Below, in pieces: positions 1-5,645 of a DNA stretch of 6,678 nucleotides. This DNA comes from VAZQ01 sp035263865 (GTDB lineage: Bacteria > Pseudomonadota > Alphaproteobacteria > Rhizobiales > Xanthobacteraceae). A program made the position numbers and the translations under genes. The notes below the pieces were generated by a model that worked only from the letters and a program-made list of their open reading frames with translations, searched no databases and was not told where the DNA came from. The stretch spans positions 1-6,678 of the forward strand of contig DATFQX010000412.1 in the NCBI GenBank assembly GCA_035263865.1, given 5' to 3'. The first letter of the stretch is position 1. Every line of letters begins with the position of its first letter.

Positions 1-108
1 CAAGCTCTCGCCGCTTATGATGTAGGAGCCTGGCCGCGGTTGACACGCAGCGTCGTTGGCGCGGTCCTCGGCCGGCGCTACACAAGAACCAGCGCGCAGG
101 CAGGCTAG
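1..108 (+). CDS. Possible C-terminal end of a gene entering from the left (unrecognised)
   Basis: Reading from base 1, an open frame of 35 codons ends at TAG (106-108). Its residues (AYDVGAWPRLTR, then GRRYTRTSAQAG) look like ordinary protein with a basic tail, as at the end of a soluble enzyme, but I recognise no family. The stop lies just before a hairpin at 113-143 and faces the stop of the minus-strand zinc-ribbon gene, a normal convergent layout. With only 35 residues visible, a chance open frame in GC-rich DNA is a real alternative. Confidence 0.3.
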   Translation, partial: QALAAYDVGAWPRLTRSVVGAVLGRRYTRTSAQAG

Positions 109-112
109 GGAG

Positions 113-143
113 GCGGCCCGCGCTCTAGGCGCCCTAGGGCCGC
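113..143. terminator. Hairpin between two convergent gene ends
   Basis: GCGGCCC (113-119) pairs with GGGCCGC (137-143), and inside it TAGG (126-129) pairs with CCTA (133-136) around CGC, leaving a one-sided bulge at 120-125. The stem lies between the stop at 108 (+) and overlaps the stop codon at 134-136 (-), where a two-way terminator would be expected. Only TTT follows on the + side and no T-run follows on the minus side, so intrinsic termination would be weak. Confidence 0.35.
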
Positions 144-355
144 GCCTTTGAGTAACCACAGGCCGAGCATTTGAAATCCGGCACAGCCTCACCTGGCTGG
201 ACCAAGACAGTGTTGAATCGATCGCAGTGACCGCATTGCCGTTTAATCTTCATGGGCAACTTCGTGATGGGCTTGGCGGCCTGTGCTAAAGCCTGCACAC
301 CTTGTGCCCTAAGCTCCGCCTTGCTCATGGACGGCTGTTGAGGCTTCGATTTCAA
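134..355 (-). CDS. Small zinc-ribbon protein, function unknown
   Basis: A 73-residue protein with two CxxC knuckles (Cys41/Cys44 and Cys63/Cys66, 18 residues between), the usual layout of a four-cysteine zinc ribbon. The knuckles read CGHCDRFNT and KCSACGYSK. The N-terminal half is basic and helical (SKAELRAQGVQALAQAAK), so nucleic-acid or protein binding is possible but not shown. I chose the TTG at 355-353 because GGAG lies 8 bases upstream (367-364). The ATG at 328 would give 64 residues with no visible ribosome binding site. A longer frame reaches 448 but would run into the divergent TPR gene. I do not recognise a named family; the cysteine pattern is the main argument that it is real. 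Confidence 0.6.
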   Translation of the reverse strand: MKSKPQQPSMSKAELRAQGVQALAQAAKPITKLPMKIKRQCGHCDRFNTVLVQPGEAVPDFKCSACGYSKARP

Positions 356-396
356 ATGTAATTCTCCACTAAAGTTCCCCAGAGGGAACTGGCCTG

Positions 397-1203
397 ATGG
401 CCGAGGCGGCGCGGGTCCAAAGAAAGCAGCCGAAGAGCATCGATGCATGGGATTTGGTCATACAATCGGTGCCGCACATGTGGCGCATGAGCGCTCAAGA
501 CCATAGACGAGCGCAGGAGCTGCTGGAGCGAGCCATTGCACTTGATCCCAACTACGCACATGCCCACGCATTGCTAGGATGGACGTACGTGACCATGTAC
601 AACTTGGATACCCGCACTCCGCTGAGTGAATTCAATGATAAGGCGCTCGTTGCGGGCGCAAAGGCCGTAGCGCTCGATGATGAAGAGCCCTGGGGCCACA
701 TGGTGGTCGGACTTGGTCACGCTCGGCGACGACGTCCTGAGCTCGCACTCCAGCATCTCGCGACATCGGTGGAACTAACTCCCAGCTTTGCGCTCGGCCA
801 TGCAGGACTCGGATATGCTTTGGCCTGCGGCGGCCAGCCGGAACGCGGACTGCGGGCTCTAGAGCAAGCGCATAGACTAAGTCCGCGCGATCCGTTTCTG
901 GTGATCTATGCACCGGTCGTGCGGTACATGGCCCTTTTTGCGCTTGGGCGTTATGAAGAGACTATTGCCGTGTGCCGCTCCACAGCTGCGCTACATCCCG
1001 ATCATGCTGGCGCTTGGCGGCTGATGACGGTGTCATTGGGATTGCTCGGACGCATTAACGAAGCGAAGGAAGCGCTTACTCGTGCGCTTGCGCTGCTACC
1101 GGATCTTTCCAGCGCCCACGTGGAACTCAATACCCCTTACGCGGATCCCGCTGATCGTGCCCGTTTTCTCGAGGGCCTTCGTAAAGCTGGACTAAAAAAC
1201 TAG
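397..1203 (+). CDS. TPR-repeat protein, probably the severed C-terminal part of a cyclase/TPR regulator
   Basis: A 268-residue helical protein built of tetratricopeptide-like units: residues 38-66 (ELLERAIALDPNYAHAHALL), 83-112, 114-146 (TPSFALGHAGLGYALACGG), 148-166, 183-207 and 211-240. The order of segments, the lead-in SIDAWDLV and the closing FLEGLRKAGL match, from memory, the C-terminal region of rhizobial adenylate/guanylate cyclases and winged-helix regulators that end in TPRs. Those proteins carry several hundred more residues in front; here an in-frame TAA stands at 370-372 and no catalytic or DNA-binding domain precedes. GAGG at 382-385 could serve as ribosome binding site for the ATG at 397. 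The frame is intact for 268 codons, so it may still be made as a TPR scaffold. Only 41 bases separate it from the divergent zinc-ribbon start, leaving little room for a promoter and supporting truncation. Confidence 0.7.
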   Translation: MAEAARVQRKQPKSIDAWDLVIQSVPHMWRMSAQDHRRAQELLERAIALDPNYAHAHALLGWTYVTMYNLDTRTPLSEFNDKALVAGAKAVALDDEEPWGHMVVGLGHARRRRPELALQHLATSVELTPSFALGHAGLGYALACGGQPERGLRALEQAHRLSPRDPFLVIYAPVVRYMALFALGRYEETIAVCRSTAALHPDHAGAWRLMTVSLGLLGRINEAKEALTRALALLPDLSSAHVELNTPYADPADRARFLEGLRKAGLKN

Positions 1204-1287
1204 CTCCAAACCCATCACATCCATAACACGTGTGCTGGCTCGCGTGTTGAACAGAGTAGGTGGTTGCGATGGTGTATGGTGGAATAG

Positions 1288-1799
1288 TTGGATACGATCG
1301 ATCGGCATCACGGTCTACTCTGCCAACCGCCAAAACTGACAAAACCTACCGAGGCACCAAGACGAGAGCGTTTTGACGGTTTTGTCAGTGACCAGAGTAG
1401 CCGCTTTGGAGGGGCCTTTGGGCGCGCCCTTGTCGCGCTTGAATCCGGCTGTCCCGGTCACGTCCCGATCGCCCGCTGGCAGCAAGCGGTAGAGGACGGC
1501 CGCGCATTCCTGGCCAAGTGGGGCGGGCAAGCCGAGGCGCTGGGTTGGTCCGCTCGCGACCTATTCGGGCTGCATCAGCCGCCAGCAAAGCCGCACCCGA
1601 GCTATAGCCGCCTATCCCGCTACGACGAGACCGGGTTGGTCTGGCTGCTCGACGGTCGCAAGGTGCTCGCGCTCACCGCAGAGATGCGGCTATTCACAAT
1701 CCATCCGGCTTCACCACCTATCGCCGGCCACAAACCGGCACCGTCGTCGAGGCAGTCGCCGTTGGGCGGACGACAGCCGCACTATGGGATGCCAAGTGA
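1288..1799 (+). pseudogene. Conserved small protein of a rhizobial integration module, broken by a one-base deletion
   Basis: The frame from TTG 1288 has the motifs KLTKP, GFVSDQ, RWQQAVEDGRAFLAKWG, LGWSARDLFGLH and SRYDETGLVWLLDGRKVLALT. I recall these from a family of roughly 150-residue proteins found beside integrases in Rhizobiales; its function is unknown. After LTAE (to 1683) the family sequence continues in the +2 frame from 1686 as AAIHNPSGFTTYRRPQTGTV and stops at TGA 1797-1799. Reading GAG-GAT-GCG instead of GAG-AT-GCG restores one frame, so a single base is missing near 1684. The uncorrected frame runs on to 1824 with an unrelated tail. The restored stop overlaps the GTG start of the HTH gene. 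The start is uncertain: TTG 1288 has only GGTGG upstream, and homologues may begin nearer KLTKP. Confidence 0.7.
1335..1389. repeat. 12-base perfect inverted repeat inside the start of the frameshifted gene
   Basis: ACTGACAAAACC (1335-1346) and GGTTTTGTCAGT (1378-1389) are exact reverse complements with 31 bases between. They encode the conserved LTKP and GFVS segments, so they may reflect coding constraint. They could also be a binding site for the module's own HTH protein. The loop is long for an RNA hairpin. Confidence 0.5.
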
Positions 1800-2200
1800 C
1801 CATCGCCTTGTTTACCGTGGATGAAGTAGCCCAGCGGCTTCACAAAAGCAGGCGCTGGCTACAGAATTTTTTGCGCGGCCGACCGATTGGCAGGCTCGCT
1901 GGCCGTACCCGCCTATTCACTGATTCCGATGTAGCCCTGCTGATTCAGGAGTTGCCATGCCCCTCAAGCTTCGACCGCCGCGCGCGGGTAAAACGCCATA
2001 CTATTACATCAGGGGCACCTATCTCGGCGTCTATGTTGAAGAGAGCACTGGCACTGGCCGGCGAGAAATCGCGGAACAGCTCCTCCGCAAGAAACGAGAC
2101 GAGATCGAATGTGGTGCAGTTGCCAGACCGGGCGAACCGACGTTCGCGGAAGCTGCACCGGAATACGCCTCGGCGAGGCGCTCGGGATCATGTGCCGTAA
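1796..2200 (+). CDS. Helix-turn-helix (MerR/excisionase-like) DNA-binding protein of the integration module
   Basis: From GTG 1796 a 134-residue protein begins with a compact winged-helix reader: LFTVDEVAQRLHKSRRWLQ (residues 5-23) is the helix-turn-helix, and GRTRLFTDSDVALLI (36-50) the wing and following helix, as in excisionase/MerR-type HTH_17 proteins that control or direct integrases. The rest is a basic, low-complexity tail ending its family-like part near NVVQLP (105-110). I chose GTG because it forms a GTGA overlap with the restored stop of the preceding gene, a sign of translational coupling. The integrase start at 1957 lies inside this gene in another frame. The last 15 or so residues lie beyond the apparent deletion junction near 2152, so the natural C-terminus may differ. 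It probably acted as excisionase or regulator for the integrase downstream. Confidence 0.7.
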   Translation: MTIALFTVDEVAQRLHKSRRWLQNFLRGRPIGRLAGRTRLFTDSDVALLIQELPCPSSFDRRARVKRHTITSGAPISASMLKRALALAGEKSRNSSSARNETRSNVVQLPDRANRRSRKLHRNTPRRGARDHVP

Positions 2201-2213
2201 CGTCAATCTGGAG
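1957..2213 (+). pseudogene. Tyrosine-type site-specific integrase, internally deleted and cut off
   Basis: ATG 1957 has AGGAG (1947-1951) five bases upstream. The first 70 residues (MPLKLRPPRAGKTPYYYIRG, then GTYLGVYVEESTGTGRR and KRDEIECG) match the arm-binding N-terminus of rhizobial phage/ICE-type tyrosine recombinases, which are usually near 400 residues. From about 2148 another frame (0 mod 3) reads CTGIRLGEALGIMCRNVNLE. Its T-G-x-R-x-x-E is the Box I of tyrosine recombinases, with the catalytic arginine. So the core-binding region between the N-terminus and Box I has been lost, with a frame change, near 2145-2155. From about 2214 the sequence switches to IS481 transposase, so the remaining catalytic residues (H-x-x-R and Tyr) are absent. 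The enzyme cannot be active. Confidence 0.7.
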
Positions 2214-2460
2214 AACCAGCAAGACGCCCATCACGGCGGCCGATCTGCTCAATGACCGTGTGCTGCCGTTCTTCGAGGAGCACGATGTCAAGCTGCTGCG
2301 CGTGCTGACTGACCGCGGCAGCGAGTTCTGCGGCAATCCCGAACGGCACGAGTACGAGCTATATCTCGCGGTCGAGGACATCGATCACTCGCGCACCAAG
2401 ACCAAGAGCCCGCAGACGAACGGCATCTGTGAACGCTTCCACAAGACCGCGCTCAACGAG
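2214..2460 (+). mobile_element. Fragment of an IS481-type DDE transposase
   Basis: About 82 residues in the same frame as the integrase start: TSKTPITAADLLNDRV, then LLRVLTDRGSEFCGNPE, VEDIDHSRTKTKSPQTNG and ICERFHKTALNE. These are hallmark segments of the IS481/IS3-like catalytic core. The Asp of LTDRG and the Glu of ICERF would be the second and third catalytic acids, about 40 residues apart. The first Asp and the whole HTH half are missing, and the sequence stops abruptly after LNE. Because the frame happens to agree, the open frame 1957-2493 would encode an integrase-transposase chimera ending in an unrelated tail. No terminal inverted repeats were found, so this is a remnant carried in by recombination rather than an intact insertion. 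Confidence 0.75.
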
Positions 2461-2461
2461 T

Positions 2462-2620
2462 CTCATCACAGGCGACGGCCTCGCCATCGATGATGCAGGA
2501 TCGCGAGCGCAGGCCCTTTAGCGTCTCGACAATCAACGGGAAACGATCGGTGAGGTCATTGCCGGGGCGGCTGTAGAGCCGGACCTGTGCGCCTTTATCT
2601 TCCCACCTTCGCGATGAGCC
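2462..2620 (-). pseudogene. Fragment of an ATP-dependent DNA ligase (LigD-like adenylation domain)
   Basis: On the minus strand a short frame reads WEDKGAQVRLYSRPGNDLTD, RFPLIVETLKGLRSR and SCIIDGEAVACDE. This corresponds to the adenylation domain of ATP-dependent ligases just after the nucleotide-accepting lysine motif: the stretch with TRxGxDWTxRFP, then the conserved xxxDGEAV (motif III region). The lysine motif itself is not visible. Upstream, around 2605-2630, family-like residues (RLIA or IEAHREGG) occur in other frames, which suggests indels. The fragment begins directly where the IS481 piece ends and covers about 50 of several hundred residues. Rhizobiales usually carry several such ligases for non-homologous end joining; this one is dead. 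The assignment to LigD rather than a stand-alone ligase is a guess. Confidence 0.6.
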
Positions 2621-2625
2621 TCGAT

Positions 2626-2876
2626 CGGATACAAGCCACCAGCACTAGAGTTGTTCGTGCCCGCATTCGCCGCGTGGCCAGCTACACTACGCCGAGCGGC
2701 TCCGCCGGCCACGCTGGCGCAACGGCCAACCTTAAACTAACATTCCACCTGGACCACTCAGCGGGGGCTGATCAACCTCTGGCGAAATCTGCGAGTTGTT
2801 GCCAAGAATGTTGCCAAATTCAGCTTTAGCCTTCTTGGGCTCGGGCCGGTGGGGCTCTTAAGCGCCTGATTTAGTT
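2626..2876. other. Gene-free stretch next to the tRNA, likely more element debris
   Basis: I see no credible gene here. The + frame 2587-2829 starts inside the ligase fragment and has no family features. The stretch around 2730-2775 has the look of an insertion-sequence end that I could not place. An 8-base direct repeat, GTTGCCAA, occurs twice close together near 2799-2817. No copy of the tRNA 3' end, which would mark an attachment site, was seen here or further left. Confidence 0.4.
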
Positions 2877-2951
2877 TGGCTCCCCGGGCCGGATTCGAAC
2901 CAGCGACCAACCGGTTAACAGCCGGTTGCTCTACCGCTGAGCTACCGGGGA
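2877..2951 (-). tRNA. tRNA-Asn (anticodon GUU)
   Basis: The minus strand gives a complete cloverleaf. The acceptor arm is TCCCCGG at the 5' end (2951-2945) pairing with CCGGGGA (2887-2881), then discriminator G and an encoded CCA (2879-2877). The D arm contains GCTCAGCGGTAGAGC, the anticodon arm is ACCGG-CTGTTAA-CCGGT with GTT at 2919-2917, and the T arm carries GGTTCGAATCC. The gene is intact. Its 3' end faces the integrase debris, the usual geometry for elements that integrate at tRNA genes and restore the tRNA. Confidence 0.95.
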
Positions 2952-2972
2952 CCAACGCTCGCGCGCATCCGC

Positions 2973-3000
2973 TTCTAACAAAGCGGGCAGGCGCTTGCAA
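2973..3000 (-). promoter_or_regulatory. Candidate promoter of tRNA-Asn
   Basis: On the minus strand TTGCAA (3000-2995) and TTAGAA (2978-2973) stand 16 bases apart and would start transcription a little before the mature tRNA 5' end at 2951. The boxes resemble sigma-70 sites only in part (TTGACA and TATAAT), as is common for alphaproteobacterial stable-RNA promoters. Confidence 0.4.
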
Positions 3001-3198
3001 AGCGTGAAATCGGTGCGAATGGGCGCGCGCGCAAGCCTCGGCCCAATTCCCGAGATGGGCCGACGACGCGGGATCGCAATCAAAGCGCTCGATTTGGCAG
3101 GGCTGTTTCCTGCGGCAAAGATTGTCGCCCGGTCAGTTCCGCGACGCTGACCTCGCAAAAAGACTGCAGCGTGGAGCGCCGGGAGCGCGGCACCCAGC

Positions 3199-3369
3199 TC
3201 ATTGCCGCGCGCTGGCCTTCTCCGCCTCCGCGTCGGATTGCGCCGGGTCTTGCTTCGTGCGTACCTGCACGATATCCAGAACCGGGCTCGAAGGATCGTG
3301 TCGTGCTGGACTCTCCCCATTGACGTCCAGAATCTTTTGCCACCATTCCGCAGAGTACTTGCCACCCAT
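3199..3369 (-). CDS. Possible 56-residue protein of unknown function
   Basis: The minus-strand ATG at 3369 follows GGGGAGGGAG at a good distance, a strong ribosome binding site. The product starts MGGKYSAEWWQKILD, continues through NGESPARHDPSSPVLDIVQV and ends in an acidic, glutamine- and alanine-rich tail (QSDAEAEKASARQ), stopping at TGA (3201-3199). The composition is balanced, unlike the arginine-rich shadow frames around it, and the paired tryptophans suggest a small folded or peptide-binding segment. It has no signal peptide or membrane segment. An upstream extension to 3417 is possible but lacks a comparable ribosome binding site. I do not recognise the family. A + frame (3122-3505) covers the same bases but reads as a shadow. 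Confidence 0.45.
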   Translation of the reverse strand: MGGKYSAEWWQKILDVNGESPARHDPSSPVLDIVQVRTKQDPAQSDAEAEKASARQ

Positions 3370-3506
3370 CACTCCCTCCCCATACGCAACTTCATGGTCA
3401 CAAGCGCCGTGCGCCACCGTGCTCTCAGTTACCTCTATCGAGCAAGCGCAGGCTCATGATAGCCTTGTCCGTATCGGCGTCTGCCCGATCGACGACTCAG
3501 GATAAT

Positions 3507-3566
3507 ATGGCGAGTCCGCCCGCCGCCGACACGGAACAAATGCAAGCCACCGCGCTTATTGGCTGA
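3507..3566 (+). CDS. Possible 19-codon leader frame ahead of the DUF6894-like gene
   Basis: ATG 3507 with AGGA (3499-3502) just upstream opens a frame of 19 codons, starting MASPPAADTEQ and ending at TGA 3566, 14 bases before the next gene's ATG. Position and spacing fit a leader or coupling peptide. The sequence shows no run of one amino acid as in attenuators. It could easily be chance. Confidence 0.2.
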   Translation: MASPPAADTEQMQATALIG

Positions 3567-3580
3567 CGGGAGCAGGGTTG

Positions 3581-4171
3581 ATGCCGCACTATTTCTTTCA
3601 CCTTGCCTTCGGCGATCGCCTCGTGCCGGACGAGGAAGGCGTTCAATTGGCCAGCCGGTCACAGGCGCGCAGCGAGGCGGAGGCGGTTATCCGCGAGCTG
3701 TCCGATGCCCAATCAGGAGGCAATCCGCGGCGATGGGCAGGGTGGTTTCTGCAGGTGGCGGACGAAAAAGGTGAGTTCTTGCGCATGGCCATCGGCCATC
3801 CCGCGCTCGAGGTCGTGGCGCCGAGGGTTCGCGCGCAAGCGGCCGGCTCGAAGCCCGTGCCCCGCCCGGCGGCAACCGCCAGAGACGGCAGTTGGTCGCG
3901 GAGCCGACCCGCCGACCTTATTCGCGAGCTCAGCAAGCGCCAGGAGCGCGCCGCGCAATTATTCGAGCGCACCCGCCATCTCCAGCACGAGATTTCATTG
4001 CTGTGTGCCACAAGCGAGCTCCTGCGGCAGCGTGCCCGCCATCTCGTCGCGCATGCGCGGGCCGCCTCGGCGACGGGGCACGACATAGAGATTTTCCGCA
4101 TCGCTAATGAGGTGGTCCGGCCGCCGTCCTCGAACGTGGTCGCCCTACGCCACCCCCCGCGTGATCGCTGA
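3581..4171 (+). CDS. DUF6894-like protein with a helical C-terminal extension
   Basis: 196 residues from ATG 3581; a TTG three bases earlier is the alternative start, and GGGAGCAGGG lies just upstream. Residues 1-75 have the signature of small rhizobial DUF6894 proteins: MPHYFFHLAFGDRLVPDEEG, then aromatic and charged residues through WFLQVADEKGEFLRM. In these usually 70-100-residue proteins the first strand carries YFFH or YFFD and a D-x-E-G turn; their function is unknown. The rest is extra: a Pro/Arg-rich linker (about 80-110) and a helix-rich segment 112-162 (LIRELSKRQERAAQLFERTR, LLRQRARHLVAHARAAS) likely to form a coiled coil. No signal peptide or membrane segment is seen. The gene stands alone, convergent to the FUSC gene with 123 bases between stops. 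Confidence 0.7.
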   Translation: MPHYFFHLAFGDRLVPDEEGVQLASRSQARSEAEAVIRELSDAQSGGNPRRWAGWFLQVADEKGEFLRMAIGHPALEVVAPRVRAQAAGSKPVPRPAATARDGSWSRSRPADLIRELSKRQERAAQLFERTRHLQHEISLLCATSELLRQRARHLVAHARAASATGHDIEIFRIANEVVRPPSSNVVALRHPPRDR

Positions 4172-4294
4172 CGCGCCCTAGCGGGAAGAACTCAGCATCC
4201 GATAGTTGCTCACGTCGTCTTGCGCCATTCGACGCGCGGTGAAGCGCTCCCCGAAGCATTGCCTGATGTGGCAGCGCTCCAGGCTCGCCTGCAG

Positions 4295-5447
4295 TTAGCG
4301 AGAGCAGCCGGCTTGCGACGTTGCGGCGAGCTTGGAAGGAGCGGGGCTGCGCGCGGTTGCGAACTCGCTCACGCAGCGCGCGAGATCGTGCAAATGCAGG
4401 CGCATCTGATCGAGCGCAAAGCCGAGCGCGAAAATGCGCTCCAGCTCGTCGTCGGACATTTGCCGCGTCACGCCTTCGCGGCGTAGCGCCGCGAGCTCGG
4501 CGGCAAAAGCCTCGAGCGCGGATTCGGCGGCCTCGAGTGAGGGCGGTGCCTGCCGCGCCGAAAGGGTAGCGGCGCTCGCGCGCAGGTAAGCGGCGGCGGT
4601 CTCGCTCACGCGCGCAAGCGGTTGTGCAAGCCGCGACCGGAGTGTCTCGGGGAGGGGCGCAACGGCGGCGCGCCCAACGATGATGAGATCGTGGCGTAGC
4701 CGCAGCATCGTGCGCAACAGCGGCCGTTGGTCGGGCTCGGCGCCGAGCCGCGTGATGCGCTCGTGCGCGGCCTCGAGCGCGATTTTGTCCAACCGCGCAA
4801 GCGCCTCACCGATTCTGTTCTGGATATTCGACAGCGCCGGCCGATCCAGATTTTGCGTAAATCCGGCGAACAGCTCCGGCAGAAATCGCGCGATGAGCGA
4901 AAGCATCCCCGTCGCCGCTTCGATGGCGAGATCCTGCGCACGCGCCGGCAAGACGAAAAGCGAGACGAGGAGGCCGACGACGCATCCGACCGCGACCTCG
5001 ATCACCCGCTCGAAGGCTGCGGCGATCGGGCCCGTGGTGGGTGATGGTGGGACCGAAGAAGACCATCACCGCAGTGAACGGCGCGGCGCCAAAGCGCGGA
5101 TAGAGCGCGGCGAGCAGAACCGCCGGCGCGACCGCGATCGCCAGCCCCGCGAACACCGCCAATGCGTTATCATGGGGAACGAGCGCGCCGATGGCGCCGG
5201 CGTAGACGGCGCCGCCCAGCGTGCTGAGCAAATAGTCGGTCGACGCCTTGAGCGATCTGCCCACGTTGATTTGGGTCAGGATGACGGCGGTGAGCACGGC
5301 CCACAGCGCGATCGGCAGGTGCAAGAGCTGCGCCGCTGCCAAGGTGAGCACCGCGGCGGTCGTGCTGCGCACGCATAGCCGCAGCTCCGCGCCGTGGGTG
5401 GCGCTCCACGCACGCAGCTCGCTCCAACTTGTTGCCAAAGGGCGCAT
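4295..5447 (-). pseudogene. FUSC-family inner-membrane transporter, split by a one-base frameshift
   Basis: Two minus-strand frames join into one FUSC-family protein (fusaric acid / aromatic acid exporter type) of about 383 residues. The first, from ATG 5447 with GAGGAG (5459-5454) upstream, holds hydrophobic helices around AAVLTLAAAQLLHLPIALWA, STLGGAVYAGAIGALV and FAGLAIAVAPAVLLAAL, reaching FFGPTITHHGP near 5028. The second continues as IAAAFERVIEVAVGCVVGLL with VSLFVLPARA, then a long cytoplasmic helical domain ending in the family-typical FALGFALDQMRLHLHDLARC, and stops at TAA 4297-4295. Removing one C from the CCC at 5030-5028 (minus strand) restores the reading. An upstream ATG at 5486 is open but has a weaker ribosome binding site. 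The family exports aromatic acids or similar compounds. Since the rest is undamaged, a base-calling error is as likely as a true mutation. Confidence 0.75.
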
Positions 5448-5591
5448 GGCAAGCTCCTCGGTGATGACGCGGTTTCCTCGCGCCATCCATTCTAGCCGCC
5501 CTCATGCTCAGCAGCATCGCGGCGCGAAGCGAACACATATGGTCCGCAAGACAAATGCGCCGCCATGCGACTGGGGTGCGCCGGGGGCGTC

Positions 5592-5645
5592 CTCATCCTT
5601 CGAGACGCGCGCACGCCCGCTCCAATTTGCGGATCCTTTCCGCAA
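5592..5645. repeat. Short repeat-like segment with a 7-bp hairpin
   Basis: The stretch starting CTCATCCTTCGAGACGCGCG at 5592 resembles one arm of a repeat I recall from Bradyrhizobium intergenic regions; the partner arm is missing. At its end TTGCGGA (5627-5633) pairs with TCCGCAA (5639-5645) around TCCTT. It leads straight into the larger palindrome at 5646. Confidence 0.4.

Noticed and set aside
1225..1248. AACACG/CGTGTT hairpin after the TPR gene as a terminator
   Set aside because: Six pairs around a 12-base loop with no T-run; too weak to call.
2587..2829. 80-codon + frame before the tRNA
   Set aside because: It overlaps the minus-strand ligase fragment, has no recognisable motif and crosses apparent debris borders.
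1..2876. A duplicated tRNA-Asn 3' end as attachment site of the lost element
   Set aside because: I looked for a second copy of the 2877-2900 sequence to the left and found none.
2931..3365. 144-codon minus-strand frame between tRNA-Asn and the 56-residue frame
   Set aside because: It runs into the tRNA gene, is Arg-rich and has no ribosome binding site or motif.
3603..4101. Long frames on both strands inside the DUF6894-like gene
   Set aside because: Shadows of 3581-4171; low-complexity Arg/Ser/Ala content and no family features.
4680..5378. 232-codon + strand frame opposite the FUSC gene
   Set aside because: Arg/Ser/Gly-rich shadow of the FUSC coding strand, which has clear membrane helices and family motifs.
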